Shown: positions 1-5,506 of the stretch, piece after piece | How the letters are laid out: each line of letters opens with the position of its first letter | Numbering within the stretch: position 1 is the stretch's first letter | Assembly (NCBI GenBank): GCA_036394915.1 | Contig: DASWEE010000043.1 | Location: 1-5,517 of the forward strand | Reading direction: 5' to 3' | Source: JACDER01 sp036394915 | GTDB taxonomy: Bacteria; Actinomycetota; Thermoleophilia; Gaiellales; Gaiellaceae | DNA: 5,517 bases | Notes under the pieces: model-generated | The model's input: the letters and a program-made list of their open reading frames with translations, nothing else | What the model was told of the DNA's origin: nothing | Database searches by the model: none | Program-made: the position numbers and the translations under genes

Positions 1-1
1 G

Positions 2-1039
2 ACGGTGTGGATCTTCACCGCTCCGCGAAACGGAGGCTGGCAACAAGCTCCGGCGCGCTTGAAGCTCGCCGCGGTACCCTCAGCGAGCGCCGCGCTATCT
101 GCGGACGGAAAGACGGCCCTCGTCGGGACGGGTAAGGACGCCGCCTGGATCTTCCGAAACCGCGGCGGAGGGACGTGGGTCGGAACCAAGCTGAAGGCGA
201 AAGGTGGAAAGGGGCCCGACGTCCGTTTCGGCGCCCGCGTGGCGCTCTCGGCCGACGGCAAGACCGCCCTAGTAGGCGGACCCGGTGACGAGACGCGCCG
301 TGTTGTGGGCACGTACGGGAAGGGCGCCGTCTGGACGTTCACCCGCTCGGGGAACAACTGGACGCAGCTCGGTGGCAAGCTGACCGGAAAAGGTGAGGGC
401 GGCAAGGGCGAGTTCGGGTCGAGCGTCGCGCTCTCCGCCGACGGCACGACGGCCGTTGTGGGTGCGTATCACGACACTGACGGCGACGGCGCCGCGTGGT
501 TCTACACGCGCTCCGGAACGGGCTGGGTGCAGCAAGGGCCCAAGCAATTCGACGCCAGGGTCCCGAACCCGGTCGCTCGGGGTGATTTCGACGCCGAATT
601 CGGCCGAAGCGCTGCGCTGTCGGCGGACGGCTCGACGGCTCTCATCGGCGCCTCGCTCGACTTCAAGGGCGACGGCGCGGTCTACGTCTACGAGCGCTCG
701 GGGTCGAGCTGGCAGGAGCAGGCGCGGCTGACACCCGCTGAGCAGGCGCCGAAGGCGGCCTTCGGGAGGAGCGTGGCATTGTCGGCCGACGCTTCGATCG
801 CGCTGATCGGGGCGCCGCTCGATGACCGGTATGCCCGCTTTCCGGCTTTCGGACGCGGAGCCGCGTGGGTGTTCAGCCGGCTCGGCCCGGGCTCGAGCTT
901 CGTCCAGCGCGGCGGGAAGCTCGCCCATTCCGAGTGGTACTTCGGCGACCGGCTCGCGCTCTCGGCGGATGGGAATACCGCGCTGATCGCCGGCGCGCCG
1001 TACTTCGGGAACGGGAACCGCGAGGTCTATGTCTTCGAG
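2..1039 (+). repeat. Six FG-GAP_2-like propeller repeats within the surface protein gene
   Basis: Degenerate tandem repeats encode blades of roughly 50-62 residues. The recurrent core is FG-(x)-(S)VALSADG-(x)-TALVGA, then a short loop, then GA(A/V)(W/Y)V(F/Y)xRSGxxW. The fifth copy is degenerate (SADAS instead of SADG). The DTDGDG stretch near residue 157 looks like an acidic calcium-type loop. The blades are similar at DNA level (recurring GCG-CTC-TCG-GCC-GAC-GGC), consistent with growth by internal duplication. The visible count is a minimum because the gene begins outside the window. Confidence 0.75.
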
Positions 1040-1570
1040 AGCCCGTCCATCGTGTTCCGGGTAAATCCACGTTCGGGGCCGACGACGGGCGGCACGGCTG
1101 TCACCGTGGAAGGCAGCGGCTTCACCGCCGTCCGCGCCGTCACGTTCGGCTCGGCCCCCGCTGCCTCCTACAGTGTCGATTCGCCGACGCAGATCACGGC
1201 GGTCTCTCCGCCCGGGCAGGCGGGGACGGTCGACGTCAGAGTCAGCACGTCGATCGGCATCTCGGACGCGACGTTCCCGGACGAGTTCACCTACCTCAAC
1301 CAGCCGACCGTGACGGCGCTCACGCCCGCGACAGGGCCGTCGGCGGGCGGCACGGAGGTGACGATCACGGGCACTGACTTCTCTCAGGCGACCGCCGTCC
1401 ACTTCGGCGGAGCCGAGGCCGCGTTCAAGGTCGACTCCGATACGCAGATCCGGTCCTACGCCCCGCTCGGCGTGCCGGGCGAGACGGTGGACGTCACCGT
1501 CACGACCCCCGCCGGCACCTCTGCTGCCAATGCGAACGCGCGCTTCACCTACGAGTCGATCATCATGTGA
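2..1570 (+). CDS. FG-GAP repeat / tandem IPT-TIG domain surface protein, 5' partial
   Basis: The reading frame is open to the left edge of the window. The GTG at 5 falls inside a repeat unit (the local W-I-F resembles the later AVWTF and AAWVF strands), so I treat the gene as 5' truncated, with the true start and any signal peptide upstream. Counting from the GTG, about 345 residues carry six copies of an (F)G..ALSADG.TAL(I/V)GA motif, near residues 30, 80, 142, 203, 258 and 318. Each is followed by a GA(A/V)(W/Y)V(F/Y) strand. This is the FG-GAP_2 type of beta-propeller blade. Two IPT/TIG immunoglobulin-like domains follow (about 348-431 and 434-517), each with a P..GP..GGT.VT(V/I).G opening and an FTY ending. 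The protein stops four residues after the second. No LPXTG motif, membrane anchor or enzyme motif is seen. An extracellular binding or adhesion role is family-level inference; the ligand is unknown. It is convergent with the trp operon and shows no functional link to it. Confidence 0.85.
   Translation, partial: TVWIFTAPRNGGWQQAPARLKLAAVPSASAALSADGKTALVGTGKDAAWIFRNRGGGTWVGTKLKAKGGKGPDVRFGARVALSADGKTALVGGPGDETRRVVGTYGKGAVWTFTRSGNNWTQLGGKLTGKGEGGKGEFGSSVALSADGTTAVVGAYHDTDGDGAAWFYTRSGTGWVQQGPKQFDARVPNPVARGDFDAEFGRSAALSADGSTALIGASLDFKGDGAVYVYERSGSSWQEQARLTPAEQAPKAAFGRSVALSADASIALIGAPLDDRYARFPAFGRGAAWVFSRLGPGSSFVQRGGKLAHSEWYFGDRLALSADGNTALIAGAPYFGNGNREVYVFESPSIVFRVNPRSGPTTGGTAVTVEGSGFTAVRAVTFGSAPAASYSVDSPTQITAVSPPGQAGTVDVRVSTSIGISDATFPDEFTYLNQPTVTALTPATGPSAGGTEVTITGTDFSQATAVHFGGAEAAFKVDSDTQIRSYAPLGVPGETVDVTVTTPAGTSAANANARFTYESIIM
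1046..1555 (+). repeat. Two tandem IPT/TIG domain-coding units
   Basis: Two adjacent units of about 84 codons encode paralogous Ig-like IPT/TIG domains. Shared landmarks, in order, are P(S/T)(I/V), a P..GP..GGT turn, VT(V/I).G..F, the strand VTFG or VHFGG, a D(S/D).TQI segment and a closing FTY. They occupy the C-terminus, so the architecture is propeller then TIG-TIG, as in many secreted bacterial proteins. Domain identity rests on motif reading, not on a profile search. Confidence 0.75.
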
Positions 1571-1576
1571 GTCGAG

Positions 1577-1610
1577 GTGCGGAGCGGCCCAAGGTCGAGG
1601 GGCTCCGCGC
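1577..1610. terminator. Possible bidirectional terminator hairpin between convergent genes
   Basis: GCGGAGC at 1579-1585 is perfectly complementary to GCTCCGC at 1602-1608. One T-G wobble and one G-C pair extend the stem outward to 1577/1610, around a 16-base loop. The hairpin begins 6 bases after the plus-strand stop codon and ends 2 bases from the minus-strand antiporter stop, the usual place for a shared terminator. No T-rich tract follows on either strand, so it is not a canonical intrinsic terminator. In GC-rich DNA such a stem could arise by chance. Confidence 0.35.
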
Positions 1611-1612
1611 GG

Positions 1613-2665
1613 TTACTCGTAGTAAGCCAGCGTCGCGACGACGACGTAGAGCGTGACGAGCGCCATACCTTCGAAGACGACCGCTTTCCCGTCGCCTGTG
1701 ATCTGCCAGACGGCGAGCGCCATCAGGACGAGCGCGATCACGTACACGGGGCCGAGTACGAACGTTAGCCGGTGCGAGAAGAAGAGCGAGAGGAGGACGA
1801 GCGCCGGAAACAGGAAGACCGCGATCTGCGCGACCGAGTTCTTGACGACCGAGATCGCTAGATCGGCCTGGCCCTTGGCGGCCAGCCAGATCCCGACCAC
1901 GTTCTCGACCGCGTTCCCGGCGATCCCGACGACGACGAGGCCCGTGAACGCCTTCGAGATCCCGATCGTCTTGATCGCCGGGTCGAGCGCACCCACGAAC
2001 CAGTCGGAGACGAGCGCGGCCGCCACCCCGCCGGCGGCGAGCATCGCGATCGCGGCCCGGAAGTGGACGTGCTCACGCGCCTCCACCTCCACCGACGCCT
2101 GCTCTGGCTCGCGCAGGTACGACCACAGCCAGGCGCCGTAGACGGCCAGCAGGAAGATGGCGCCGACCACCGAGATCGCCAGCTGGTGGCGGCTGGCGCG
2201 GTCGCCGACCCGGTCGGACACGCCGAGCAGGGCGATGATGAAGACGGCTAGCAGGAGCAGCGTCGCGGTGTCGTTCGGCAAGCGCCGCTTGAACGTCATC
2301 ACGCCGTCAGATGCCTTGCGGGCGCCGGCGACGATCGCGAGCCCGAGCACGAACAGCGCGTTCGCCAGCAGCGAGCCGACGATCGACGTCTTGGCGACGA
2401 CGACCTCGCCGGCCGAGAGGGCGAACAGGACGACGAACAGCTCGGGCAGGTTCCCGAGCGTCGACTGGAGGACGCCGGTCGCGGCGGGGCCGAAGCGGCG
2501 CCCAACGGTCTCGGTCGCGACCGCGATCACCCAGGCGAGGCCGGCGAGCGCCGCTCCGGCGACGACGAAGGTTGCGACGGGCTCCGCGTCGGTGTAGTGG
2601 AGGACGCCGGTGACGACCGACAGCGCCACCACCGCCGCCAGCGTGACGGTCGTCTTAAGGCGCAA
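1613..2665 (-). CDS. CaCA-superfamily cation/proton antiporter (CAX-like)
   Basis: A 350-residue, very hydrophobic protein with about ten to eleven predicted membrane segments and a polar acidic centre (EPEQASVEVEARE, about 186-198) dividing two homologous halves, the classic CaCA plan. The alpha-1 region (about 60-110) has GVLQSTLGNLPELFV, and the alpha-2 region (about 245-287) has GIAGNAVENVVG followed by SVVKNSVAQIAVFLFP. The GN..E pair (N72/E75 and N251/E254) matches the ion-binding motifs of Ca2+/H+ exchangers. It probably extrudes Ca2+ or another cation in exchange for protons at the cytoplasmic membrane; the substrate is not determinable here. Many CAX proteins have His after the alpha-2 acidic residue (GNAAEH); here it is Asn255. 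The start is TTG, overlapping the end of trpS by 11 bases, with a weak GGGA four bases ahead. GTG codons at residues 12-13 are alternatives but would cut into the first membrane helix. Translational coupling to trpS is likely. Confidence 0.85.
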   Translation of the reverse strand: MRLKTTVTLAAVVALSVVTGVLHYTDAEPVATFVVAGAALAGLAWVIAVATETVGRRFGPAATGVLQSTLGNLPELFVVLFALSAGEVVVAKTSIVGSLLANALFVLGLAIVAGARKASDGVMTFKRRLPNDTATLLLLAVFIIALLGVSDRVGDRASRHQLAISVVGAIFLLAVYGAWLWSYLREPEQASVEVEAREHVHFRAAIAMLAAGGVAAALVSDWFVGALDPAIKTIGISKAFTGLVVVGIAGNAVENVVGIWLAAKGQADLAISVVKNSVAQIAVFLFPALVLLSLFFSHRLTFVLGPVYVIALVLMALAVWQITGDGKAVVFEGMALVTLYVVVATLAYYE

Positions 2666-3647
2666 CGAATCCCATGCGCTCGTACATGAGCCGCAGCGTC
2701 GGTGCCGAGGCCTCGCGGGCCTTCTCGGCGCCGACGGCGAGCATTCGCATCAGCTCCGCCTCGTCCGAGCGGATCTCCTCGTAGCGGCGCTGGATCGGCT
2801 CGAGCAGCTCGACGACCGCCTCCGCTACCTCGGCCTTGAACGTCCCGTAGCCCTGCCCGTCGAAACGCGCCTCCACCTCGGGGATCGACTCGCCGGTCGC
2901 GACGGTCGCGATCTCGATCAGGTTGGAGACGCCGGGCTTGTCCGGATCGTGCTTGACCTCGCGGCCGGAGTCGGTCACCGCTGACTTGAGCTTCGAGCGC
3001 ACGACGTCGGGAGGATCGAGCATCAGCACCGTCCCCTGCTCGGAGCTGCCGGTCTTGCCCATCTTGTCCTCCGGCTCCTGCAGGTCCATGATCCTCGCGC
3101 CGACCTCGGGATAGACGCCCTCGGGGATCGTGAACGTCTCGCCGTAGCGGGCGTTGAACCGCTGTCCGATGTCGCGGGTCAGCTCCAGGTGCTGGCGCTG
3201 GTCGTCCCCGATCGGGACGAGATCCGTCTGGTAGAGGAGGATGTCGCCCGCCATCAGCACGGGGTACTGGAAGAGCGCGGCCGAGACGAACTCCTGCTGC
3301 TCAGCCTTCTCCTTGAATTGCGTCATCCGGCGCAACTCGCCGAAGCTCGTCGCCGAGGACAGCAGCCAAGCCGCCTCGGCGTGCGCAGGGACGTGGCTCT
3401 GGACGAAGACGGTCGAGCGCTCGGGGTCGAGCCCGGTTGCGAACAGCATTGCCGCGATGTGGAGCGTCAGCCGCCGCAGCTCCTCCGGGTCGTGCTCGAC
3501 CGTGATCGCGTGCAGGTCGACGATGCAGAAGAAGCCCTCGCCCTGCGCCTGCGTGGCCGCGTACTGGCGGTAGCCGCCGCTGTAGTTGCCGAGCGTCGAG
3601 TCGCCCGACGGCTTGATGCCCGAGAAGATCCGCGGTGTCGTGTTCAT
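2655..3647 (-). CDS. trpS: Tryptophanyl-tRNA synthetase
   Basis: A 330-residue class Ic aminoacyl-tRNA synthetase that activates tryptophan with ATP and charges tRNA-Trp in the cytoplasm; the length is typical of bacterial TrpRS. The opening IFSGIKPSGDSTLGNYSGG carries the HIGH-equivalent signature (STLGN, 17-21). CIVDLHAITV (41-50) and DILLYQTDLVPIGDDQ (135-150) are the substrate-pocket and tryptophan-recognition segments. DLQEPEDKMGKT (188-199) carries the KMSKS-loop equivalent as KMGKT. His46 in DLHAITV corresponds to the His that, in indolmycin-sensitive TrpRS, is usually retained, so this does not look like an antibiotic-resistant auxiliary copy (inference). The ATG at 3645-3647 overlaps the trpG stop as ATGA and has an excellent GGAGGGG upstream, so the start is secure. 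The gene ends in TAA inside the antiporter's first codons. Being third in the trpE operon, it should share the trpL attenuator. Confidence 0.95.
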   Translation of the reverse strand: MNTTPRIFSGIKPSGDSTLGNYSGGYRQYAATQAQGEGFFCIVDLHAITVEHDPEELRRLTLHIAAMLFATGLDPERSTVFVQSHVPAHAEAAWLLSSATSFGELRRMTQFKEKAEQQEFVSAALFQYPVLMAGDILLYQTDLVPIGDDQRQHLELTRDIGQRFNARYGETFTIPEGVYPEVGARIMDLQEPEDKMGKTGSSEQGTVLMLDPPDVVRSKLKSAVTDSGREVKHDPDKPGVSNLIEIATVATGESIPEVEARFDGQGYGTFKAEVAEAVVELLEPIQRRYEEIRSDEAELMRMLAVGAEKAREASAPTLRLMYERMGFVAP

Positions 3648-4204
3648 CGCCCCTCCAGGAAGTTTTTCGCAAGTTGCGGTCCGCTGGGAGTGAGGATCGA
3701 CTCGGGGTGGAACTGGATGCCGTCGATCGGGAGCTCTCGGTGGCGCACGGCCATCACCTCTCCGTCCGGCGCGGTCGCCGAGACCTCGAAGGCCTCGGGG
3801 ACACGGGTGACCGCCAGCGAGTGGTAGCGCCCGGCCTCGAGCTCCCCGGGGAGGCCGGCGAAGATGCCGTGTCCGTCGTGGCGCACGAGCCCCGTCTTGC
3901 CGTGCACGAGCTCGCGCGCCGGGCCGACCTCGCCCCCGAAGGCCTCCGCGATCGCCTGGTGGCCCAGGCAGACGCCGAGCACCGGGATCCGGTCGCTCAG
4001 GCGGCGGACGATCTCGAGCGTCGCGCCGGCCGCCTCGGGCCGGCCGGGACCGGGGGAGACGACGAGGTGGGACGGCTGCAGGCGCTCGGCCTCGTCTGCG
4101 TTGAGCTCGTCGTTCCGACGCACGGTCACGTCGGCTCCCAGCTCGCCGAACAGGTGCGCGAGGTTGTACGTGAAGCTGTCGTAGTTGTCGATCAAGAGGA
4201 TCAT
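3644..4204 (-). CDS. trpG: Anthranilate synthase component II, glutamine amidotransferase subunit
   Basis: A 186-residue class I glutamine amidotransferase that hydrolyses glutamine and passes ammonia to TrpE for anthranilate synthesis. It opens with MILLIDNYDSFTYNL, the hallmark of TrpG/PabA. VVSPGPGRP (48-56) is the oxyanion-loop region, GVCLGHQA (77-84) holds the nucleophile Cys79, and QFHPES (164-169) holds His166 and Glu168, so the triad is complete. HGKT and YHSL at the expected places also fit. The length is normal. The ATG shares ATGA with the trpE stop and has GGAGAG six bases upstream. The frame stays open far upstream, into trpE, but that extension is only the shadow of trpE in another frame. 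TrpG and PabA cannot be separated by sequence alone. Pairing with trpE behind a Trp-codon leader favours tryptophan synthesis, though it may also serve p-aminobenzoate synthesis, as shared subunits do in some bacteria. Confidence 0.93.
   Translation of the reverse strand: MILLIDNYDSFTYNLAHLFGELGADVTVRRNDELNADEAERLQPSHLVVSPGPGRPEAAGATLEIVRRLSDRIPVLGVCLGHQAIAEAFGGEVGPARELVHGKTGLVRHDGHGIFAGLPGELEAGRYHSLAVTRVPEAFEVSATAPDGEVMAVRHRELPIDGIQFHPESILTPSGPQLAKNFLEGR
3650..3656 (-). promoter_or_regulatory. Strong Shine-Dalgarno for trpS inside trpG
   Basis: GGAGGGG on the minus strand lies 2 bases upstream of the trpS ATG (GGAGG with a 4-base spacer), within the last codons of trpG. It is the strongest ribosome binding site among the internal genes. 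TrpS translation could therefore be initiated independently rather than only by coupling through the ATGA overlap. Confidence 0.75.
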
Positions 4205-5367
4205 CGGCCGCTCTCCGCGAGGTCGATCGCCTCTTGGAGCGCCGCCAGCTTGGAGCGGCATTCTGCGTGCTCGGCGGCCGGATCGGAGTCGGCGACGATC
4301 CCCGCGCCGGCCTGGAGGTGGGCGACGCCGTCGGCGAGCACGATCGTCCGGATCGTGATGCACGTGTCCAGCGTTCCGTCGGGGAGCGCGTAGCCGACTG
4401 CGCCGCCGTAGGGGCCGCGCCGGTAGCCCTCGAGCTCCGAGATCAGCTGCATCGCGCGCACCTTCGGCGCCCCGGACACGGTGCCCGCGGGGAAGCAGGC
4501 GCGGAGCAGGTCGAAGGAGCCGACGCCGTCCACGAGCGTTCCCGTCACCTCGGAGACGAGGTGCGTGACGTGCGAGAAGCGCTCGACCTCGAGGAACCGC
4601 TCGACCTCGACCGAGCCCGGCGCGCAGACCCGAGAGAGATCGTTCCGGCCGAGGTCGACGAGCATCACGTGCTCGGCGCGCTCCTTCTCGGAGGCGAGCA
4701 GCCGCTCCGCATCGCCCGCCCCTCGAGGGACAGTCCCCGCGATCGGGTTCAGGCTCGCCCGGCGGCCCTTGCACTTGACGAGCGTCTCCGGCGAGGAGCC
4801 GATCAGCGCCACCTCGTCCAGCTCGATCAGGAACAGGTAGGGCGACGGGTTGATCCGTCGGAGCGCGCGGTAGAGGTCGACCGCCGACGCCGAGGTGGGG
4901 CGCTCGACCCGCTGCGAGAGCACCACCTGGAAGACGTCGCCCGCGACGATGTGCTCCTGCGCCCGGCGGACGCTCTCCTCGTACTCGGGCGAGGGAACGA
5001 TTCGCGGAGCGCTCGGCGGCGGTGCAGCCTCGACCGCGGCGTTCTCGCCGCGGTGGTCGAAGCGGAGGAGCTCGTCGGCGACGATGAAGCGGCTTTCGGG
5101 GAGGGCCGGGCCGTCCACAGGAAGCGGCACCGTCGGCTCGAGCCCGGCGACGTGGTCGTACCCCAGATAGCCGACGACCGGCGCTTCGCACGTCTCGGAC
5201 TCCTCGAAGGAGACGATCTTCGAGCCGCATCCGACGAACGAATGCCTCCCGAGGCGCCCGTGCTCCACCGACTCGAGCAGGAAGCTGCCGCCGCCGCGTC
5301 CGCGCAGGCTGAGATAGGCGCCGAGTGGCGTCGTCGGGTCGGTCGCTATGTCGGTGATCGTCGTCAT
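4201..5367 (-). CDS. trpE: Anthranilate synthase component I
   Basis: A 388-residue chorismate-utilising enzyme that makes anthranilate from chorismate using ammonia from TrpG. The N-terminal FLLESVEHG (29-37) and RHSFVG (41-46) match the segment that binds feedback tryptophan in TrpE. The C-terminal catalytic domain (about 125-385) shows IVAGDVFQVVLSQR, PSPYLF, SSPET, NPIAGT, KERAEHVMLVDLGRNDL, FPAGTVSGAPK, DTCITIRT and LQAGAGIVADSDP, all in family order. Retention of LLES and DTCI.IR favours TrpE over PabB. Two oddities: it is much shorter than the usual 450-520 residues, because only about 18 residues separate SFVG from the VVGYLGYD strand and the KERAEH loop is shortened; and the usual GTR.RG reads GTVPRG. 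It starts with ATG at 5365-5367 behind GGGAGG with a roughly 10-base spacer, buried in a hairpin. It is the first enzyme gene of the operon, 58 bases after trpL. Confidence 0.93.
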   Translation of the reverse strand: MTTITDIATDPTTPLGAYLSLRGRGGGSFLLESVEHGRLGRHSFVGCGSKIVSFEESETCEAPVVGYLGYDHVAGLEPTVPLPVDGPALPESRFIVADELLRFDHRGENAAVEAAPPPSAPRIVPSPEYEESVRRAQEHIVAGDVFQVVLSQRVERPTSASAVDLYRALRRINPSPYLFLIELDEVALIGSSPETLVKCKGRRASLNPIAGTVPRGAGDAERLLASEKERAEHVMLVDLGRNDLSRVCAPGSVEVERFLEVERFSHVTHLVSEVTGTLVDGVGSFDLLRACFPAGTVSGAPKVRAMQLISELEGYRRGPYGGAVGYALPDGTLDTCITIRTIVLADGVAHLQAGAGIVADSDPAAEHAECRSKLAALQEAIDLAESGR

Positions 5368-5373
5368 ACGAAA

Positions 5374-5397
5374 GAGACCTCCCGGCTGGAAGGTCTC
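5374..5397 (-). promoter_or_regulatory. Terminal attenuator hairpin sequestering the trpE Shine-Dalgarno
   Basis: In RNA sense the arms GAGACCUUCC and GGGAGGUCUC pair over ten positions (nine Watson-Crick, one U-G) around the tetraloop AGCC. The 3' arm contains GGGAGG (5383-5378), the only good ribosome binding site for the trpE ATG ten bases on, so folding hides it. Only three U residues follow the stem (UUUCG), which is poor for intrinsic termination. I favour control of translation initiation. Termination cannot be excluded, because actinobacterial terminators often have weak U tracts. Confidence 0.75.
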
Positions 5398-5425
5398 GAG
5401 CGGTACGGGTTACGGCCTCGTCAGG

Positions 5426-5491
5426 TCAGGCGACGCTCCCGCCACGCTCGTGGCGCCAAGACCAGGCCCAGCTGCGCGGTCGGGAGGTCAT
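5426..5491 (-). CDS. trpL: trp operon leader peptide with three Trp codons
   Basis: A 21-codon ORF, ATG at 5489-5491 and TGA at 5426-5428, on the same strand as trpE and 58 bases ahead of it. Its centre reads S-W-A-W-S-W-R-H, giving three TGG codons within five codons (residues 8, 10 and 12). Tryptophan is rare, so this density directly in front of trpE is the signature of a ribosome-stalling attenuator peptide, as known for trp operons in enterobacteria and in Corynebacterium and Streptomyces. The peptide itself would have no function after synthesis. The region ahead of the ATG has only a weak purine run (GAAAG), so initiation may be inefficient or leaderless. A candidate -10 lies close upstream. 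The sense of the ORF, its place and the downstream hairpins agree, so I regard it as real despite its size. Confidence 0.88.
   Translation of the reverse strand: MTSRPRSWAWSWRHERGGSVA
5440..5455 (-). promoter_or_regulatory. Hairpin immediately after the trpL Trp codons
   Basis: In RNA sense, CGCCAC (5455-5450) pairs perfectly with GUGGCG (5445-5440) around a GAGC tetraloop. It begins at the codon just after the third Trp codon, where it would lie at the front of a stalled ribosome. It may act as a pause hairpin that synchronises polymerase with the leading ribosome, the usual role of the 1:2 stem in attenuators. That role is inferred. Confidence 0.55.
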
Positions 5492-5500
5492 CGTCTTTCA

Positions 5501-5506
5501 AGGGTA
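5501..5506 (-). promoter_or_regulatory. Candidate -10 element for the trp operon
   Basis: TACCCT on the minus strand fits the loose TAnnnT pattern of high-GC actinobacterial -10 boxes. Its last base is 10 bases before the A of the trpL ATG (nine bases between), so transcription could begin at or next to the start codon and give a leaderless trpL. The matching -35 would fall beyond the window edge and cannot be examined. A six-base match of this looseness is weak evidence. Confidence 0.28.

Larger units (their letters stand above)
1613..5491 (-). other. Predicted trpL-trpE-trpG-trpS-cax operon
   Basis: Five same-strand ORFs run without a usable gap. After the 58-base attenuator spacer, trpE/trpG and trpG/trpS overlap by 4 bases each (ATGA), and trpS/antiporter overlap by 11. 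No internal gap can hold a terminator, so a single transcript is expected, ending near the 1577-1610 hairpin. Anthranilate synthesis and tRNA-Trp charging would be co-regulated; the antiporter may simply ride along. The remaining trp genes (D, C, F, B, A) are not in view. Confidence 0.75.
5368..5491 (-). promoter_or_regulatory. trp attenuator leader RNA
   Basis: The whole leader from the trpL start to the trpE ATG. In transcript order: the Trp codons (5458-5470); a small hairpin just downstream (5440-5455); a GGGAGCGUC segment (5432-5440); and the terminal hairpin (5374-5397), which buries the trpE Shine-Dalgarno. GGGAGCGUC can pair with GACCUUCC (5388-5395), forming eight pairs with one G-U and one bulged C, which excludes the terminal hairpin. 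A ribosome stalled at the Trp codons would leave this segment free and open the trpE site. A ribosome reaching the trpL stop would cover it and let the terminal hairpin form. The pairings were found by hand; energies were not computed. Confidence 0.72.

Noticed and set aside
269..1402. A 377-codon open frame on the minus strand opposite the FG-GAP/TIG gene
   Set aside because: Its translation is Arg/Ala/Gly-rich low-complexity sequence with no recognisable motif, as expected from the antisense of GC-rich coding DNA. The plus strand has clear domain repeats.
3189..4393. Long plus-strand open frames opposite trpS, trpG and the end of trpE
   Set aside because: They are shadows of the minus-strand genes, with biased composition and no motifs or plausible ribosome binding sites.
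4205..5230. In-frame upstream extension of trpG, making an apparent 528-residue protein
   Set aside because: The extra N-terminal part is Arg/Pro-rich and lies in a shifted frame under trpE. The ATG at 4204, with GGAGAG upstream and the canonical MILLIDNYDSF opening, is the real start. It is not a TrpE-TrpG fusion.
3644..5367. Reading the pair as pabB-pabA (folate) or a phenazine/salicylate-type chorismate enzyme
   Set aside because: The LLES tryptophan-binding segment, the DTCI.IR motif and above all the Trp-codon leader peptide point to anthranilate synthase for tryptophan.
5392..5463. Pairing of the Trp-codon segment (5456-5463) with the 5' arm of the terminal hairpin (5392-5399) as the main switch
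   Set aside because: A ribosome stalled at the Trp codons would cover this segment and let the terminal hairpin form, the reverse of the needed logic. I kept it only as a possible fold when the leader is untranslated.
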